DNA of 64,000 nt from Paracoccaceae bacterium (GTDB lineage: Bacteria; Pseudomonadota; Alphaproteobacteria; Rhodobacterales; Rhodobacteraceae): positions 1 to 64,000 of the forward strand of contig JAFIEO010000038.1 of the NCBI GenBank assembly GCA_020832445.1, read 5' to 3'. Shown piece by piece: positions 1-7,505 of this stretch. Below the pieces are notes generated by a model. That model was not told where the DNA came from. It saw nothing but the letters and a program-made list of their open reading frames with translations, and searched no databases. Within the stretch, counting starts at the first letter, position 1; each line of letters begins with the position of its first letter. A program made the translations under genes and the position numbers.

Positions 1-91
1 TTTTTGGGGGGGGTGTTATTTCCCAAAAAATGGGCGTTGGGGACAACTTTTTGTCGGGGGTCGGGGGCGTGGGCGGCGCCCGCGCGCTCCC
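1..91. other. window edge, no gene seen
   Basis: These 91 bases hold no convincing reading frame. The first 60 contain runs of T and G (five T, then eight G) and several more poly-G/poly-A stretches, unlike anything else in the window. This resembles a low-quality contig end or a degenerate intergenic spacer. Bases 56-91 are very GC-rich and contain a small GGGC/GCCC hairpin that leads into the repeat core at 92-114. In many relatives argF follows argD at this position, but no ArgF sequence is visible. Confidence 0.5.
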
Positions 92-114
92 GGGATATTT
101 TTACCAGAATGAAA
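92..114 (+). repeat. intergenic repeat core, copy 1
   Basis: The core reads GGGATATTTTTACCAGAATG plus AAA. It is the same element as the copies at 3655, 33964 and 40706. The GC-rich, hairpin-forming stretch just left of it corresponds to the hairpin half of the other copies. The stop codon of the leftward argD gene (115-117) directly abuts the core. Confidence 0.7.
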
Positions 115-1290
115 TCAGGCCAAGGCAGTGGCCGCACGGTCAAGCCGGTTCACACCGTCAGAAATTTCTGCTTCGGTGATTGTCAGCGGTGGCAGCAGGC
201 GGACGACATTGTCGGCAGCAGGCACTGTCAGAAGATGCTCTGCCTGTGCCGCCTTGACCAGATCGAGATTGGGCGCGCGGCATTTCAGCCCCAGCATCAG
301 CCCCAGACCGCGCACATCTTCAAAAACATCCGGATGGGCCGCGACAAGGGCTTCCAGTCGCTGGCGGAAAAACCCTGCCTTGCGGCGCACATCATCCAGA
401 AAGCCCGGTGTGGTTATAATCTCTATCACCTTGGCGCCGACGGCGCAGGCCAAGGGGTTGCCGCCATAGGTGGACCCATGCGTGCCTGCGGTCATGCCCG
501 ATGCCGCCCTGGCTGATGCGAGAACCGCGCCAAGCGGAAAGCCCCCGCCGATACCCTTGGCGACCATCATGATGTCGGGCGTAATACCTGCCCATTCATG
601 CGCAAAAAGCCGCCCCGTGCGGCCCATACCGCATTGCACTTCATCCAGAACCAGAAGCGCGCCGGTCTGGTCGCACAGCGCGCGCAAATCCTTCAGGCAT
701 TGATCCGGCAAGGGGCGGATGCCGCCTTCGCCTTGCACTGGTTCGATCATTACGGCGGCGACAGATGTATCAAGGGCTGCACGCAGCGCATCATGATCCC
801 CCCATGGCAACACCTTGAAACCGGGCATCAGCGGGCCAAAGCCTTTGGTCATTTTCTCGGACCCGGCGGCGGCTATGGCCCCGGTCGAGCGGCCATGAAA
901 CGCACCCTCAAAAGTCAGGATGGTGGGGCGGTCTTCACCGATTTCATACCAGTATTTGCGCACCATCTTGATTGCCAGTTCCGCGGCTTCTGTGCCGGAA
1001 TTGGTAAAGAATGCCGTGTCGGCGAATGTGTGCTCGACCAGGGCTTCGGCCAGTCTGGCCTGCGCTGGGATGTCATAAAGGTTGGAGACATGCCAAAGGG
1101 CCTGCGCCTGTTCGGTCAATGCCTGCACAAGTGCCGGATGGGCATGGCCCAGCGCATTGACTGCGATCCCTGATGTGAAATCAAGATAGCGCGTGCCGTT
1201 TTCTTCGATCAGCCATGCCCCTTCACCGCGGCGGAACGCCAGCGATGTACGGCTATAGGTCGGCAGAACAGCTGGAAATTGTGCAGTCAT
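115..1290 (-). CDS. argD: acetylornithine/succinylornithine-type aminotransferase
   Basis: Class III PLP-dependent aminotransferase of 391 residues, expected to transfer the amino group between N-acetylornithine and 2-oxoglutarate in cytoplasmic arginine synthesis. Visible family features are the NSGTEA cofactor-phosphate loop near residue 97, FHGRS near 131, LDEVQ with the cofactor-binding Asp near 216, and the Schiff-base lysine in VAKGIGGG near 245. I chose the ATG at 1290 because it aligns with the usual start of the fold; an in-frame ATG further upstream (1347) would add 19 unconserved residues spanning a tandem repeat. The partner argF is not visible in the 114 bases that remain downstream. 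Closely related ornithine or GABA aminotransferases cannot be excluded from sequence alone, but length and motifs fit ArgD best. Confidence 0.85.
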   Translation of the reverse strand: MTAQFPAVLPTYSRTSLAFRRGEGAWLIEENGTRYLDFTSGIAVNALGHAHPALVQALTEQAQALWHVSNLYDIPAQARLAEALVEHTFADTAFFTNSGTEAAELAIKMVRKYWYEIGEDRPTILTFEGAFHGRSTGAIAAAGSEKMTKGFGPLMPGFKVLPWGDHDALRAALDTSVAAVMIEPVQGEGGIRPLPDQCLKDLRALCDQTGALLVLDEVQCGMGRTGRLFAHEWAGITPDIMMVAKGIGGGFPLGAVLASARAASGMTAGTHGSTYGGNPLACAVGAKVIEIITTPGFLDDVRRKAGFFRQRLEALVAAHPDVFEDVRGLGLMLGLKCRAPNLDLVKAAQAEHLLTVPAADNVVRLLPPLTITEAEISDGVNRLDRAATALA

Positions 1291-1309
1291 CGGCATCATC
1301 CCGTTCAGG

Positions 1310-1336
1310 CAAAGCATTGACCTGCCAAAGCATTGA
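1310..1336 (-). promoter_or_regulatory. tandem 11-bp repeat upstream of argD
   Basis: Read on the minus strand, TCAATGCTTTG occurs twice (1326-1336 and 1310-1320), exactly 16 bp apart, 20 bp upstream of the argD start. A TTGACT hexamer that could be a -35 element lies just upstream (1342-1347). A regulator binding two helical turns is one possibility; nothing in the sequence names it. Confidence 0.35.
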
Positions 1337-1480
1337 GGACAAGTCAACGACGGTTTTTAGTTGGAAGGATCGATTTGGCGCGCGCTGTAGCAGCGCATGC
1401 GCAGGAACACTTACACCGCGTCAGCGGCGTCGCAAGATCAGGTGATATGCATATGTTGTGTTCATGATCAGGCCTTTAGC

Positions 1481-1494
1481 ACCGGCGCGCCGGT
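1481..1494. terminator. palindrome after DUF2794 gene
   Basis: A perfect 14-bp palindrome, ACCGGCGCGCCGGT, lies 10 bp beyond the stop of the leftward DUF2794 gene. No T-tract follows on the minus strand, so termination is only a guess. The rest of 1291-1504 shows no gene. Confidence 0.3.
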
Positions 1495-1504
1495 CTGTAA
1501 ATGC

Positions 1505-1840
1505 CTATTCACCGATGACGCGCAACAACCGCCGTTCAAGCACTTTGAGAACCTGAACCAGATCATGCCCGCGTTTCAGGATTTGCCCGTCCATGCTGAT
1601 GACCGCATACATGCCCTGCCTGTTTCGCAGATGCGGATGTTTTTCTATACGGTAGAGCGGTGTTTCAGCCGTGCGCCGGAACACCGAGAACACGGCGCAA
1701 TTGCGCAAACACGAAATCCCGTAATCGCGCCATTCCCCCGCAGCCACCATCCGGCCATAGAGCGACAGGATCACCGAAAGCTCTCGTCGGTCGAAGCTGA
1801 CCTGTTGTTCTGTCACGCGGGGCGGGTTTTGCATGTTCAT
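1505..1840 (-). CDS. DUF2794 domain protein
   Basis: Small cytoplasmic protein of 111 residues matching the alphaproteobacterial DUF2794 family. The characteristic string VSFDRRELSVILSLYGRMVA near the N-terminus is followed by EWRDYGI and an RIEKHPHLRNRQGMYAV segment. The family has no assigned function. There are two candidate starts, Met1 and Met3 (1840 or 1834). The gene is divergent from frmA, with about 150 bp between the starts. No membrane segment or signal peptide is present. Confidence 0.8.
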   Translation of the reverse strand: MNMQNPPRVTEQQVSFDRRELSVILSLYGRMVAAGEWRDYGISCLRNCAVFSVFRRTAETPLYRIEKHPHLRNRQGMYAVISMDGQILKRGHDLVQVLKVLERRLLRVIGE

Positions 1841-1987
1841 GGGCAGAGTTTGTGACCGAAACCCGCGAAAATCAAGCCTTCGCGCGGGGCATTGTTTTTT
1901 TCACCCTGAACTGCCGCTTTCGCTTGCAGCCTGCCCCTGTGCTGCTTCACACTGGGGCAAACCGGAAATCCTAAGGAGGACCCCACA

Positions 1988-3115
1988 ATGCGCACACGTG
2001 CCGCAGTCGCCCTTGAAGCGGGAAAACCCCTTCAAATCATGGATGTAAACCTGGACGGGCCAAAAGCCGGCGAGGTTCTGGTCGAGATCAAGGCCACAGG
2101 CATTTGCCACACAGATGAATTCACGCGATCGGGCGCGGACCCGGAAGGGCTGTTCCCGAGCATTCTGGGCCATGAGGGCGCGGGCGTGGTGGTGGAAGTG
2201 GGCGAAGGGGTCACGACCCTGAAGCCCGGCGATCATGTCATCCCGCTTTACACGCCCGAATGCCGCGAATGCTATTCCTGCCGGTCGGGAAAAACGAACC
2301 TGTGCACTGCCATTCGGGGCACGCAGGGCCAAGGGCTGATGCCCGATGGCACGACGCGGTTTTCCATGCTCGATGGCACGCCGATTTACCATTACATGGG
2401 GTGTTCAACCTTCGCCAATCATACGGTGATGCCCGAGATTGCGCTGGCAAAGGTGCGCGACGACGCGCCGTTTGACAAGATTTGCTATATCGGCTGCGGT
2501 GTGACCACGGGCATTGGCGCGGTCATTAACACGGCAGGGGTTGAAATCGGGTCCACGGCGGCGGTGTTCGGGCTGGGCGGGATTGGCCTGAATGTCATTC
2601 AGGGCCTGCGCATGGCGGGCGCGGATATGATCATCGGGGTGGACCTGAATGACAGCAAGGAGGAGATGGCGCGCAAATTCGGCATGACGCATTTTATCAA
2701 CCCGTCCAAGGTTGAAAATGTGGTGGCCGAGATTGTCCGGCTGACGCAGCGCGGGGATGACGCGATTGGCGGTGTGGATTACAGTTTTGATGCCACCGGC
2801 AATGTGAAAGTGATGCGCGACGCGCTGGAATGCAGCCACCGGGGCTGGGGTGTGTCGGTGATTATTGGTGTGGCGCCTGCGGGGGCAGAGATATCAACGC
2901 GGCCCTTCCAGCTGGTTACAGGGCGCGTGTGGAAGGGCACGGCGTTTGGCGGGGCCAAGGGGCGCAGCGATGTGCCGAAATTCGTGGACTGGTACATGAA
3001 TGGCAAGATCGAGATCGATTCGATGATCACGCATAAGCTGACGCTGGACCAGATCAATGAGGGTTTTGATCTGATGCATGAAGGCAAGTCCATTCGCGCG
3101 GTGGTCGAGTTTTGA
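1988..3115 (+). CDS. frmA: S-(hydroxymethyl)glutathione dehydrogenase (class III ADH)
   Basis: Zinc- and NAD-dependent class III alcohol dehydrogenase, 375 residues, that oxidises the spontaneous formaldehyde-glutathione adduct to S-formylglutathione; it belongs to the AdhI/FlhA/FrmA group. Catalytic zinc ligands are visible as Cys40, His62-Glu63 and Cys170. The structural-zinc Cys set lies at 92, 95, 98 and 106, and the Rossmann glycines GLGGIG near 195. A strong AAGGAGG ribosome-binding site at about 1974 fixes the ATG. The next gene, a GNAT protein, overlaps its stop by three bases, so the two are co-translated. The usual partner S-formylglutathione hydrolase is not adjacent. Confidence 0.95.
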   Translation: MRTRAAVALEAGKPLQIMDVNLDGPKAGEVLVEIKATGICHTDEFTRSGADPEGLFPSILGHEGAGVVVEVGEGVTTLKPGDHVIPLYTPECRECYSCRSGKTNLCTAIRGTQGQGLMPDGTTRFSMLDGTPIYHYMGCSTFANHTVMPEIALAKVRDDAPFDKICYIGCGVTTGIGAVINTAGVEIGSTAAVFGLGGIGLNVIQGLRMAGADMIIGVDLNDSKEEMARKFGMTHFINPSKVENVVAEIVRLTQRGDDAIGGVDYSFDATGNVKVMRDALECSHRGWGVSVIIGVAPAGAEISTRPFQLVTGRVWKGTAFGGAKGRSDVPKFVDWYMNGKIEIDSMITHKLTLDQINEGFDLMHEGKSIRAVVEF

Positions 3116-3618
3116 GTAAAACCGGCACGGGCGGGGTGCATCTGCACCCCGCAACCAGCGCGGACCACCCGGCGCTATGGGCGATGCTGGAGCCGGTATT
3201 CCGCGCAGGCGACACGTATGCGATTGATCCCGCGATCAGCCGCGAGGACGCACTGGCATGGTGGTGCGCGGGCACGCATAACGCGTTTGTGGCACAAACC
3301 GGCGGGCAGCCCATGGGCAGCTATTACATCTGCCCCAACCAGCAGGGCGGCGGGGCGCATGTCGCCAACTGCGGCTTTGTCACGGCAGCGGCCGCGCAGG
3401 GGCGCGGGGTGGCGCGACAGATGCTGGAGCATGCGCTGGAGACAGCGCGCGCGCGGGGCTATCTGGCCATGCAGTTCAATTGCGTCGTGTCCAGCAACAC
3501 CCGCGCCGTCGCGACGTGGCAGGCCAACGGGTTTGATATTGTCGGTCGACTGCCCGGTGCATTCCGCCACCCTGTGCAGGGCTTTATTGATGCCTATGTG
3601 ATGTACCGGACGTTGTAA
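3112..3618 (+). CDS. GNAT family N-acetyltransferase
   Basis: Protein of 168 residues with the GNAT fold. The acetyl-CoA-binding motif A is visible as [10 protein letters not shown] near residues 101-110, followed by ALETARARG and the C-terminal [13 protein letters not shown] pattern. The acceptor is unknown. The start is TTG at 3112, overlapping the frmA stop (TTGA), which implies translational coupling. Placement after a formaldehyde-detoxifying enzyme hints at, but does not prove, a role with reactive small molecules. The gene ends immediately before the hairpin of repeat copy 2. Confidence 0.85.
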   Translation: MSKTGTGGVHLHPATSADHPALWAMLEPVFRAGDTYAIDPAISREDALAWWCAGTHNAFVAQTGGQPMGSYYICPNQQGGGAHVANCGFVTAAAAQGRGVARQMLEHALETARARGYLAMQFNCVVSSNTRAVATWQANGFDIVGRLPGAFRHPVQGFIDAYVMYRTL

Positions 3619-3677
3619 GGGGGCGCTGCCCCCGTCCCCTACGGGGCCTCCCCCGGGATATTTGATCCAGAATGAAA
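3619..3677 (+). repeat. intergenic repeat, copy 2 (hairpin plus core)
   Basis: GGGGGC (3619-3624), a three-base loop and GCCCCC (3628-3633) form a strong hairpin directly after the GNAT stop. A second CCCC/GGGG stem (3636-3646) follows, and then the core GGGATATTTGATCCAGAATG plus AA (3655-3676). The hairpin could terminate the frmA-GNAT transcript. The core ends 10 bp before the next start codon. Confidence 0.75.
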
Positions 3678-3686
3678 GAATGAACC

Positions 3687-4391
3687 ATGGCGCGTACAGG
3701 TATTCCACTGCTGGCAGTCTTGATCGACGCGGATAATTCATCACCCAAATGGGTGGAGGCGATATTCGAGGAGATTGCAGGGCTTGGCGAGGCCAGCGTG
3801 CGGCGCATCTATGGGGATTTTTCGCGCGCGCAGATGTCGGGCTGGCAGGAAAAGCTGCCGAGCCTGGCGCTGGTCCCCCATCATCAGCCCGCCAATACCG
3901 TGGGCAAGAATTCCAGTGATATAGCCCTGGTCATTGATGCGATGGACCTGCTGCATACGGGGCGGTTTGACGGGTTTGTGCTGATCAGTTCGGACAGTGA
4001 TTTCACGCGACTGGCAAGCCGCATCCGCGAGCAGGGACTGGATGTCTACGGGATCGGGCAGCAAAAAACGCCAGAGGCGTTTCGCAAGGCCTGCAAGCGG
4101 TTTATCTTTGTCGAGAATATTCTGCCGGATGCCGACCCCGAACCTGCCGAGAGCCGAAAATCCCACCCGTCAAAGGCCGTGCCCTTGATCAAGGCTGCGA
4201 TGCAGGCCATCGACAAGGATGAAGACTGGTTTTCACTGGGCCAGGTCGGCCAATTCATTGTCGCGGCCAATCCTGATTTCGACGCGCGCAATTACGGCTG
4301 CGCGAAATTGAGCGAGTTGGTCGCCAGATCGGGCGCGTTTGAATTGCGCAAATCGTCAGGCAACAGCATGCAGTTGCGCGTGAAACCCTAG
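3687..4391 (+). CDS. NYN-domain putative ribonuclease with C-terminal LOTUS domain
   Basis: Protein of 234 residues. The N-terminal half is a PIN-like NYN (LabA/limkain-b1) domain: LIDADN (Asp14, Asp16), SDIALVIDAMDLL near 79-91 and SSDSDFTRLASRIRE near 102-116 hold the conserved acidic residues of the metal site. The C-terminal part (about 165-232) resembles an OST-HTH/LOTUS winged-helix RNA-binding domain, with a D-F-D-x-R-N-Y-G-x-x-K-L-S-x-L pattern. Family knowledge suggests RNA cleavage or processing; the substrate is unknown. The ATG at 3687 lies just after repeat copy 2 and its ribosome-binding site is weak. smpB follows at 46 bp. Confidence 0.8.
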   Translation: MARTGIPLLAVLIDADNSSPKWVEAIFEEIAGLGEASVRRIYGDFSRAQMSGWQEKLPSLALVPHHQPANTVGKNSSDIALVIDAMDLLHTGRFDGFVLISSDSDFTRLASRIREQGLDVYGIGQQKTPEAFRKACKRFIFVENILPDADPEPAESRKSHPSKAVPLIKAAMQAIDKDEDWFSLGQVGQFIVAANPDFDARNYGCAKLSELVARSGAFELRKSSGNSMQLRVKP

Positions 4392-4437
4392 ACAGAGCCC
4401 CTAGACATGGGCGCATACGCCCCTTATCTGCACTGAC

Positions 4438-4911
4438 ATGGCCAAGAAATCTGATCCCAATTACCGCATTATCGCTGAAAACCGCCGCGCGCGGTATGAT
4501 TACGCCATTGAAGAAGATCTTGAATGCGGGATCATGCTGCACGGGTCCGAGGTGAAATCCCTGCGTGAGGGCAAGGCCAATATTGCCGAAAGCTATGCTA
4601 CGGTCGACAATGGCGAATTGTGGTTGGTGAATTCCTACATCGCGCCCTACAAGCAGGCAAATATCTGGGGCCATGAAGAACGCCGCCGCCGCAAGCTGCT
4701 GGTGAGCAAACGCGAGATGTCGCGGCTTTGGGCGGCGACCGCCAAGGAAGGCATGACGTTGGTGCCGCTGGTGATGTATTTCAACCATCGCGGGTTGGTG
4801 AAGATCAAGATCGCCATTGGCAAGGGCAAAAAACTGGCCGACAAACGCGCGACCGAGGCCAAGCGCGATTGGGACAAGCAAAAGCGCCGCCTGATGAAGG
4901 AACTGGGCTGA
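4438..4911 (+). CDS. smpB: SsrA-binding protein SmpB
   Basis: 157-residue partner of tmRNA in trans-translation, which rescues stalled ribosomes and tags the nascent peptide. Diagnostic strings are [18 protein letters not shown] near the N-terminus, [16 protein letters not shown] near 37, [18 protein letters not shown] near 71, and a basic C-terminal tail ([16 protein letters not shown]) that enters the ribosomal A-site. Full length. A GGGCG/CGCCC stem at 4409-4422 lies between the NYN gene and this ATG. The ssrA RNA gene itself is not in the window. Confidence 0.95.
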   Translation: MAKKSDPNYRIIAENRRARYDYAIEEDLECGIMLHGSEVKSLREGKANIAESYATVDNGELWLVNSYIAPYKQANIWGHEERRRRKLLVSKREMSRLWAATAKEGMTLVPLVMYFNHRGLVKIKIAIGKGKKLADKRATEAKRDWDKQKRRLMKELG

Positions 4912-4917
4912 CACTGC

Positions 4918-5634
4918 CTATTGGAACAACCCCAGCGCCCAAGGGGCAAGCAGCGCGGTCAGCATGGCATTCAGCCCCATGCCGATGCCAGCGAATGCGC
5001 CCGCCTGCGGATTGACCTGAAACGCGCGGGCCGTGCCGATACCATGGGCGGCAACCCCCACGGCAAAGCCGCGCGCGCGCCAGTCACGAATGCCCATCAT
5101 GTTCATCATGGGCGTGATGACAATGGCCCCGATCATGCCGGTCAGGATAACCAGAACCGCCGTCAATGTGGGCGACCCGCCAAGGTTCTGGCTGATGCCC
5201 AGCGCCACGGGCGCCGTGGTGCCTTTGGGCGCAAGGGTTGCCAGCAATTCCGGCGACAGGCCCATCGCATGGCCGATTGCAAGTGCGGACAACACCGCCA
5301 TGCCCGACCCAGCCAGCAACGCCGCCACAATCGGCAGCGCCGCGCGGCGCACAGTGGGCCAGTTCAGCCACAGGGGCACCGCCAGCGCAACAGTGGCAGG
5401 GCCAAGCAGGAAATGGACAAATTGCGCCCCCTCGAAATACGTTGCATAGCTGGTCCCGGTGGCCCAGAGCAGGCCCGCAAGCAAGATAACCGCCACCAGA
5501 ACCGGGTTGACCAGCGGCGCGCGCCCGGCCCGTTGCGCCAGATAATCCCCCGCCAGATACGCAATCAGCGTTGCACTAAGCCAGATCAGCGGGGTTTCGG
5601 CCAGGTAGGACCAGATTTCTGCAAAATCACGCAT
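4918..5634 (-). CDS. lrgB: LrgB/CidB family membrane protein
   Basis: 238-residue integral membrane protein of the LrgB family with about seven hydrophobic segments. Its signature includes NPVLVAVILLAG near the N-terminus, GPATVALAVPL, and the conserved SPELLATLAPKGTTAPVALG region. In Firmicutes LrgAB modulate autolysis and pyruvate or other metabolite transport; the function in proteobacteria is unsettled. I chose the ATG at 5634, which follows a GGGGGCGAAG ribosome-binding stretch and overlaps the end of lrgA by eight bases; an in-frame ATG 18 bases further upstream is possible. Confidence 0.88.
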   Translation of the reverse strand: MRDFAEIWSYLAETPLIWLSATLIAYLAGDYLAQRAGRAPLVNPVLVAVILLAGLLWATGTSYATYFEGAQFVHFLLGPATVALAVPLWLNWPTVRRAALPIVAALLAGSGMAVLSALAIGHAMGLSPELLATLAPKGTTAPVALGISQNLGGSPTLTAVLVILTGMIGAIVITPMMNMMGIRDWRARGFAVGVAAHGIGTARAFQVNPQAGAFAGIGMGLNAMLTALLAPWALGLFQ

Positions 5635-5989
5635 CTTCGCCCCCTTTCGCACCCGTCAGCCGCGCCACGAACACAAAGGTCAGCACACCCGCCGCAATCG
5701 CCAGCACTGTGGAGGCAACAAGCGCCACGCCCAATGCCAGCCCGTTTTCCCCCAACTGGCGCAAATGCCCCACCACCCCCACGCCCGCAGGGACGAACAA
5801 AAGCGACAGGTGGCGCAAAATCCCTTCGCCCGTGGGGCGCATAAAATCGCCCAGCCGCGGCACTGTCAGCATCAGCAGGAACAACAGCCCCATCCCCAGC
5901 ACCGGGCCGGGGGCAGGCAGTCCAAACAAACGCGACAGGGCTTCGCCCGCCAGTTGGCACAGCAGGATCAGGGCAAGGGCATGGATCAT
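5627..5989 (-). CDS. lrgA: LrgA/CidA family membrane protein
   Basis: 120-residue holin-like membrane protein with four predicted transmembrane helices. The LrgA signature LCQLAGEALSRLFGLPAPGPVLGMGLLF is recognisable (quoted in parts: LCQLAGEALSRL, then PGPVLGMGLLF), as is RHLSLLFVPAGVG in the middle. It is the first gene of the lrgAB pair, with lrgB overlapping its 3' end. Its start codon lies inside the 3' arm of a leader hairpin (see 5988-6017), which suggests control of translation initiation. Confidence 0.88.
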   Translation of the reverse strand: MIHALALILLCQLAGEALSRLFGLPAPGPVLGMGLLFLLMLTVPRLGDFMRPTGEGILRHLSLLFVPAGVGVVGHLRQLGENGLALGVALVASTVLAIAAGVLTFVFVARLTGAKGGEDA

Positions 5990-6017
5990 GGGAAAACCTT
6001 TTTGTTGCTTTTCCCAT
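5988..6017 (-). promoter_or_regulatory. hairpin enclosing the lrgA start region
   Basis: On the minus strand a 9-bp perfect inverted repeat, ATGGGAAAA and TTTTCCCAT, flanks a 12-nt loop (GCAACAAAAAGG). The AT of the lrgA initiation codon is paired in the 3' arm, and the AAAGG that would serve as ribosome-binding site sits in the loop. Such a stem in the mRNA would partly hide the start codon. The structure is seen directly; the regulatory role is inference. Confidence 0.45.
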
Positions 6018-6039
6018 TAGCCCCGATCCGCGCAAAAAT

Positions 6040-6066
6040 AAAAGGGCCGCGTTATGCGGCCCTTTT
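6040..6066. terminator. bidirectional terminator between tsoY-like gene and lrgA
   Basis: A perfect 11-bp stem, AAAAGGGCCGC and GCGGCCCTTTT, encloses a five-base loop (gttat). It has A/T tracts on both sides, so it can work in either direction. It lies 20 bp downstream of the leftward membrane-protein gene ending at 6086, and it isolates lrgAB transcription from that gene. Confidence 0.88.
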
Positions 6067-6085
6067 CGTCAGTTTTGGTGCGGGG

Positions 6086-7297
6086 TTATTCTGCCGGCAC
6101 AGCTTCGGCATTTTTCGGGGTGCCGAAATGGCGCCGATTCAGATGCCAGACCAGCCAGATCATGGCAAATTGTGATGCCAGCGCCACCGCTGTGATGGCC
6201 CAATATCCTGCGCTGAATTTCACCATCAGGCCAGCATCCACCAGCCCTTTGTTCAGCCAGAAATGGGTCAACACCGCGAAACCCACACCGGGGCAGACCA
6301 GCGCATAAGACCCTGGCGAATTTTCAGCCCCGAAGATGAAGCGCTGCGCATAGCCCTGACGCACCAGCACCAGACCGGCAAACAGCAAAAACAGAATTTG
6401 CACGGACAGGAATTTTGTCAGCATGGCCAGCGTTTCACCTGCCATCTCGGACGATCCGAAATGCGCGCTTAGCCCGTGGCTTTGGCGCAGGCCCAGAATG
6501 CCCAGCACGGCCAGAAGCGGCACGATGATGGACAGCGTGGGGGCAGTTTCGGGGTTTGCGCCATGCTCCATCATGGACCGCAGACCCAGCACCATGGCGA
6601 CAACTGCGATAAGACCTGCTGTCATCAGAAAGAATGTGGACAGCACAAGGCCCAGTCCGGCCACTGCGGGAAGCGTGCTCATGGCTGCGGGGGCGGCAAG
6701 ACCGACACCGACCATCGCGAACGCGAAAGCTGGCAGGATTTGGCCGAAATTGTTATTTGCCGCGCAGTTAAAGCCGCCTTCGGTCAGGACACGGCCCAGA
6801 AAGCCGCCATAAAGTTTGAACCCGTAGGCCCCGATGGCCAGAAACGCGATCACTGCCAGCGGGAACAGATATTCCACCACCGACCACAGCCCCGGCACAA
6901 AGACCATGCCCAGAACGAACATGACATTTATTGACATGGCCAGCGCCAGCGGCAGCGCCATAACCTGACTTTGGGCATTGGTTTTGGCAAATTTTGCATA
7001 CGCGTCGGTCTTCGTCCAGGCGGCAAAACTGCGCAAGTTCCAGACCAGAAGTTTCAGGTTCAGAAATGCAAAGACTGCGATCCCGGCCATTGCCAGCACG
7101 ATCATGCCTTGGGTCACGACAGTTCCGCTGGCAAATGCGGCGGTAATATCTTCGAACACCGGCACGGTTTTGCCGGGATGTGGCAACCAGTGCATCAGCC
7201 ACATGAAAAAGCTGACTGCCAGCCCCCCTGCCCCAAGCGAGGCCAGAAAGTATAGCGGCGAATAGGTGTCTGCCGGGCGTGCGGGATTATGGGACAT
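6086..7297 (-). CDS. TsoY-like polytopic membrane protein
   Basis: 403-residue integral membrane protein with about ten hydrophobic helices. The N-terminal YSPLYFLASLGAGGLAVSFF segment matches proteins I know as the TsoY family of (seleno)proteins, which are distantly like TDT/TehA-type transporters. Two isolated cysteines stand out: FNCAANNNFGQ near residue 178 and LVCPGVGFAV near 333. In selenoprotein members a Sec residue occurs; here only ordinary Cys codons are present. Substrate and function are unknown. An AAAGGAG ribosome-binding site precedes the ATG. The gene is a single-gene unit with its own promoter and operator-like palindrome (7323-7351) and a strong terminator. Confidence 0.65.
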   Translation of the reverse strand: MSHNPARPADTYSPLYFLASLGAGGLAVSFFMWLMHWLPHPGKTVPVFEDITAAFASGTVVTQGMIVLAMAGIAVFAFLNLKLLVWNLRSFAAWTKTDAYAKFAKTNAQSQVMALPLALAMSINVMFVLGMVFVPGLWSVVEYLFPLAVIAFLAIGAYGFKLYGGFLGRVLTEGGFNCAANNNFGQILPAFAFAMVGVGLAAPAAMSTLPAVAGLGLVLSTFFLMTAGLIAVVAMVLGLRSMMEHGANPETAPTLSIIVPLLAVLGILGLRQSHGLSAHFGSSEMAGETLAMLTKFLSVQILFLLFAGLVLVRQGYAQRFIFGAENSPGSYALVCPGVGFAVLTHFWLNKGLVDAGLMVKFSAGYWAITAVALASQFAMIWLVWHLNRRHFGTPKNAEAVPAE

Positions 7298-7322
7298 GGG
7301 TGTCTCCTTTCATTCATATATA

Positions 7323-7351
7323 CAATTATGAATACGACTATATGTATTCAA
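7323..7351 (-). promoter_or_regulatory. promoter with overlapping operator, tsoY-like gene
   Basis: Read leftward, TTGAAT (7346-7351) and TAATTG (7323-7328) are spaced by exactly 17 bp, a plausible sigma-70 promoter 26 bp upstream of the start. An inverted repeat with 7-bp arms, TGAATAC and GTATTCA (7329-7335 and 7344-7350), fills the spacer and touches both hexamers. A repressor bound there would block RNA polymerase. The regulator is not identified. Confidence 0.5.
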
Positions 7352-7505
7352 AATACACTGTGGCGCGATGTCGCATATGGCGCGGATAAAATTCAACATC
7401 TTGTGGATAACTACGGATCAACAGCGACATACAGCGCAACTGCCTTGACTCTGGCTTGGGGATGCGGCCAGACTGGGGACGACTATTCCAAAGGTTCACC
7501 CACTC

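Noticed and set aside
1397-1855. 152-codon plus-strand frame opposite the DUF2794 gene
   Set aside because: The DUF2794 product is recognisable on the minus strand; the plus frame is its shadow.
4921-5844. 307-codon plus-strand frame opposite lrgAB
   Set aside because: The real lrgA and lrgB products are clearly recognisable on the other strand; this product is a Gln/Arg/Pro-rich shadow.
7402-7410. Perfect DnaA box (TTATCCACA on the minus strand) upstream of smc
   Set aside because: A single 9-mer is expected by chance in a 64-kb window at a rate not far below one; there is no cluster, AT-rich unwinding region or origin-associated gene nearby.
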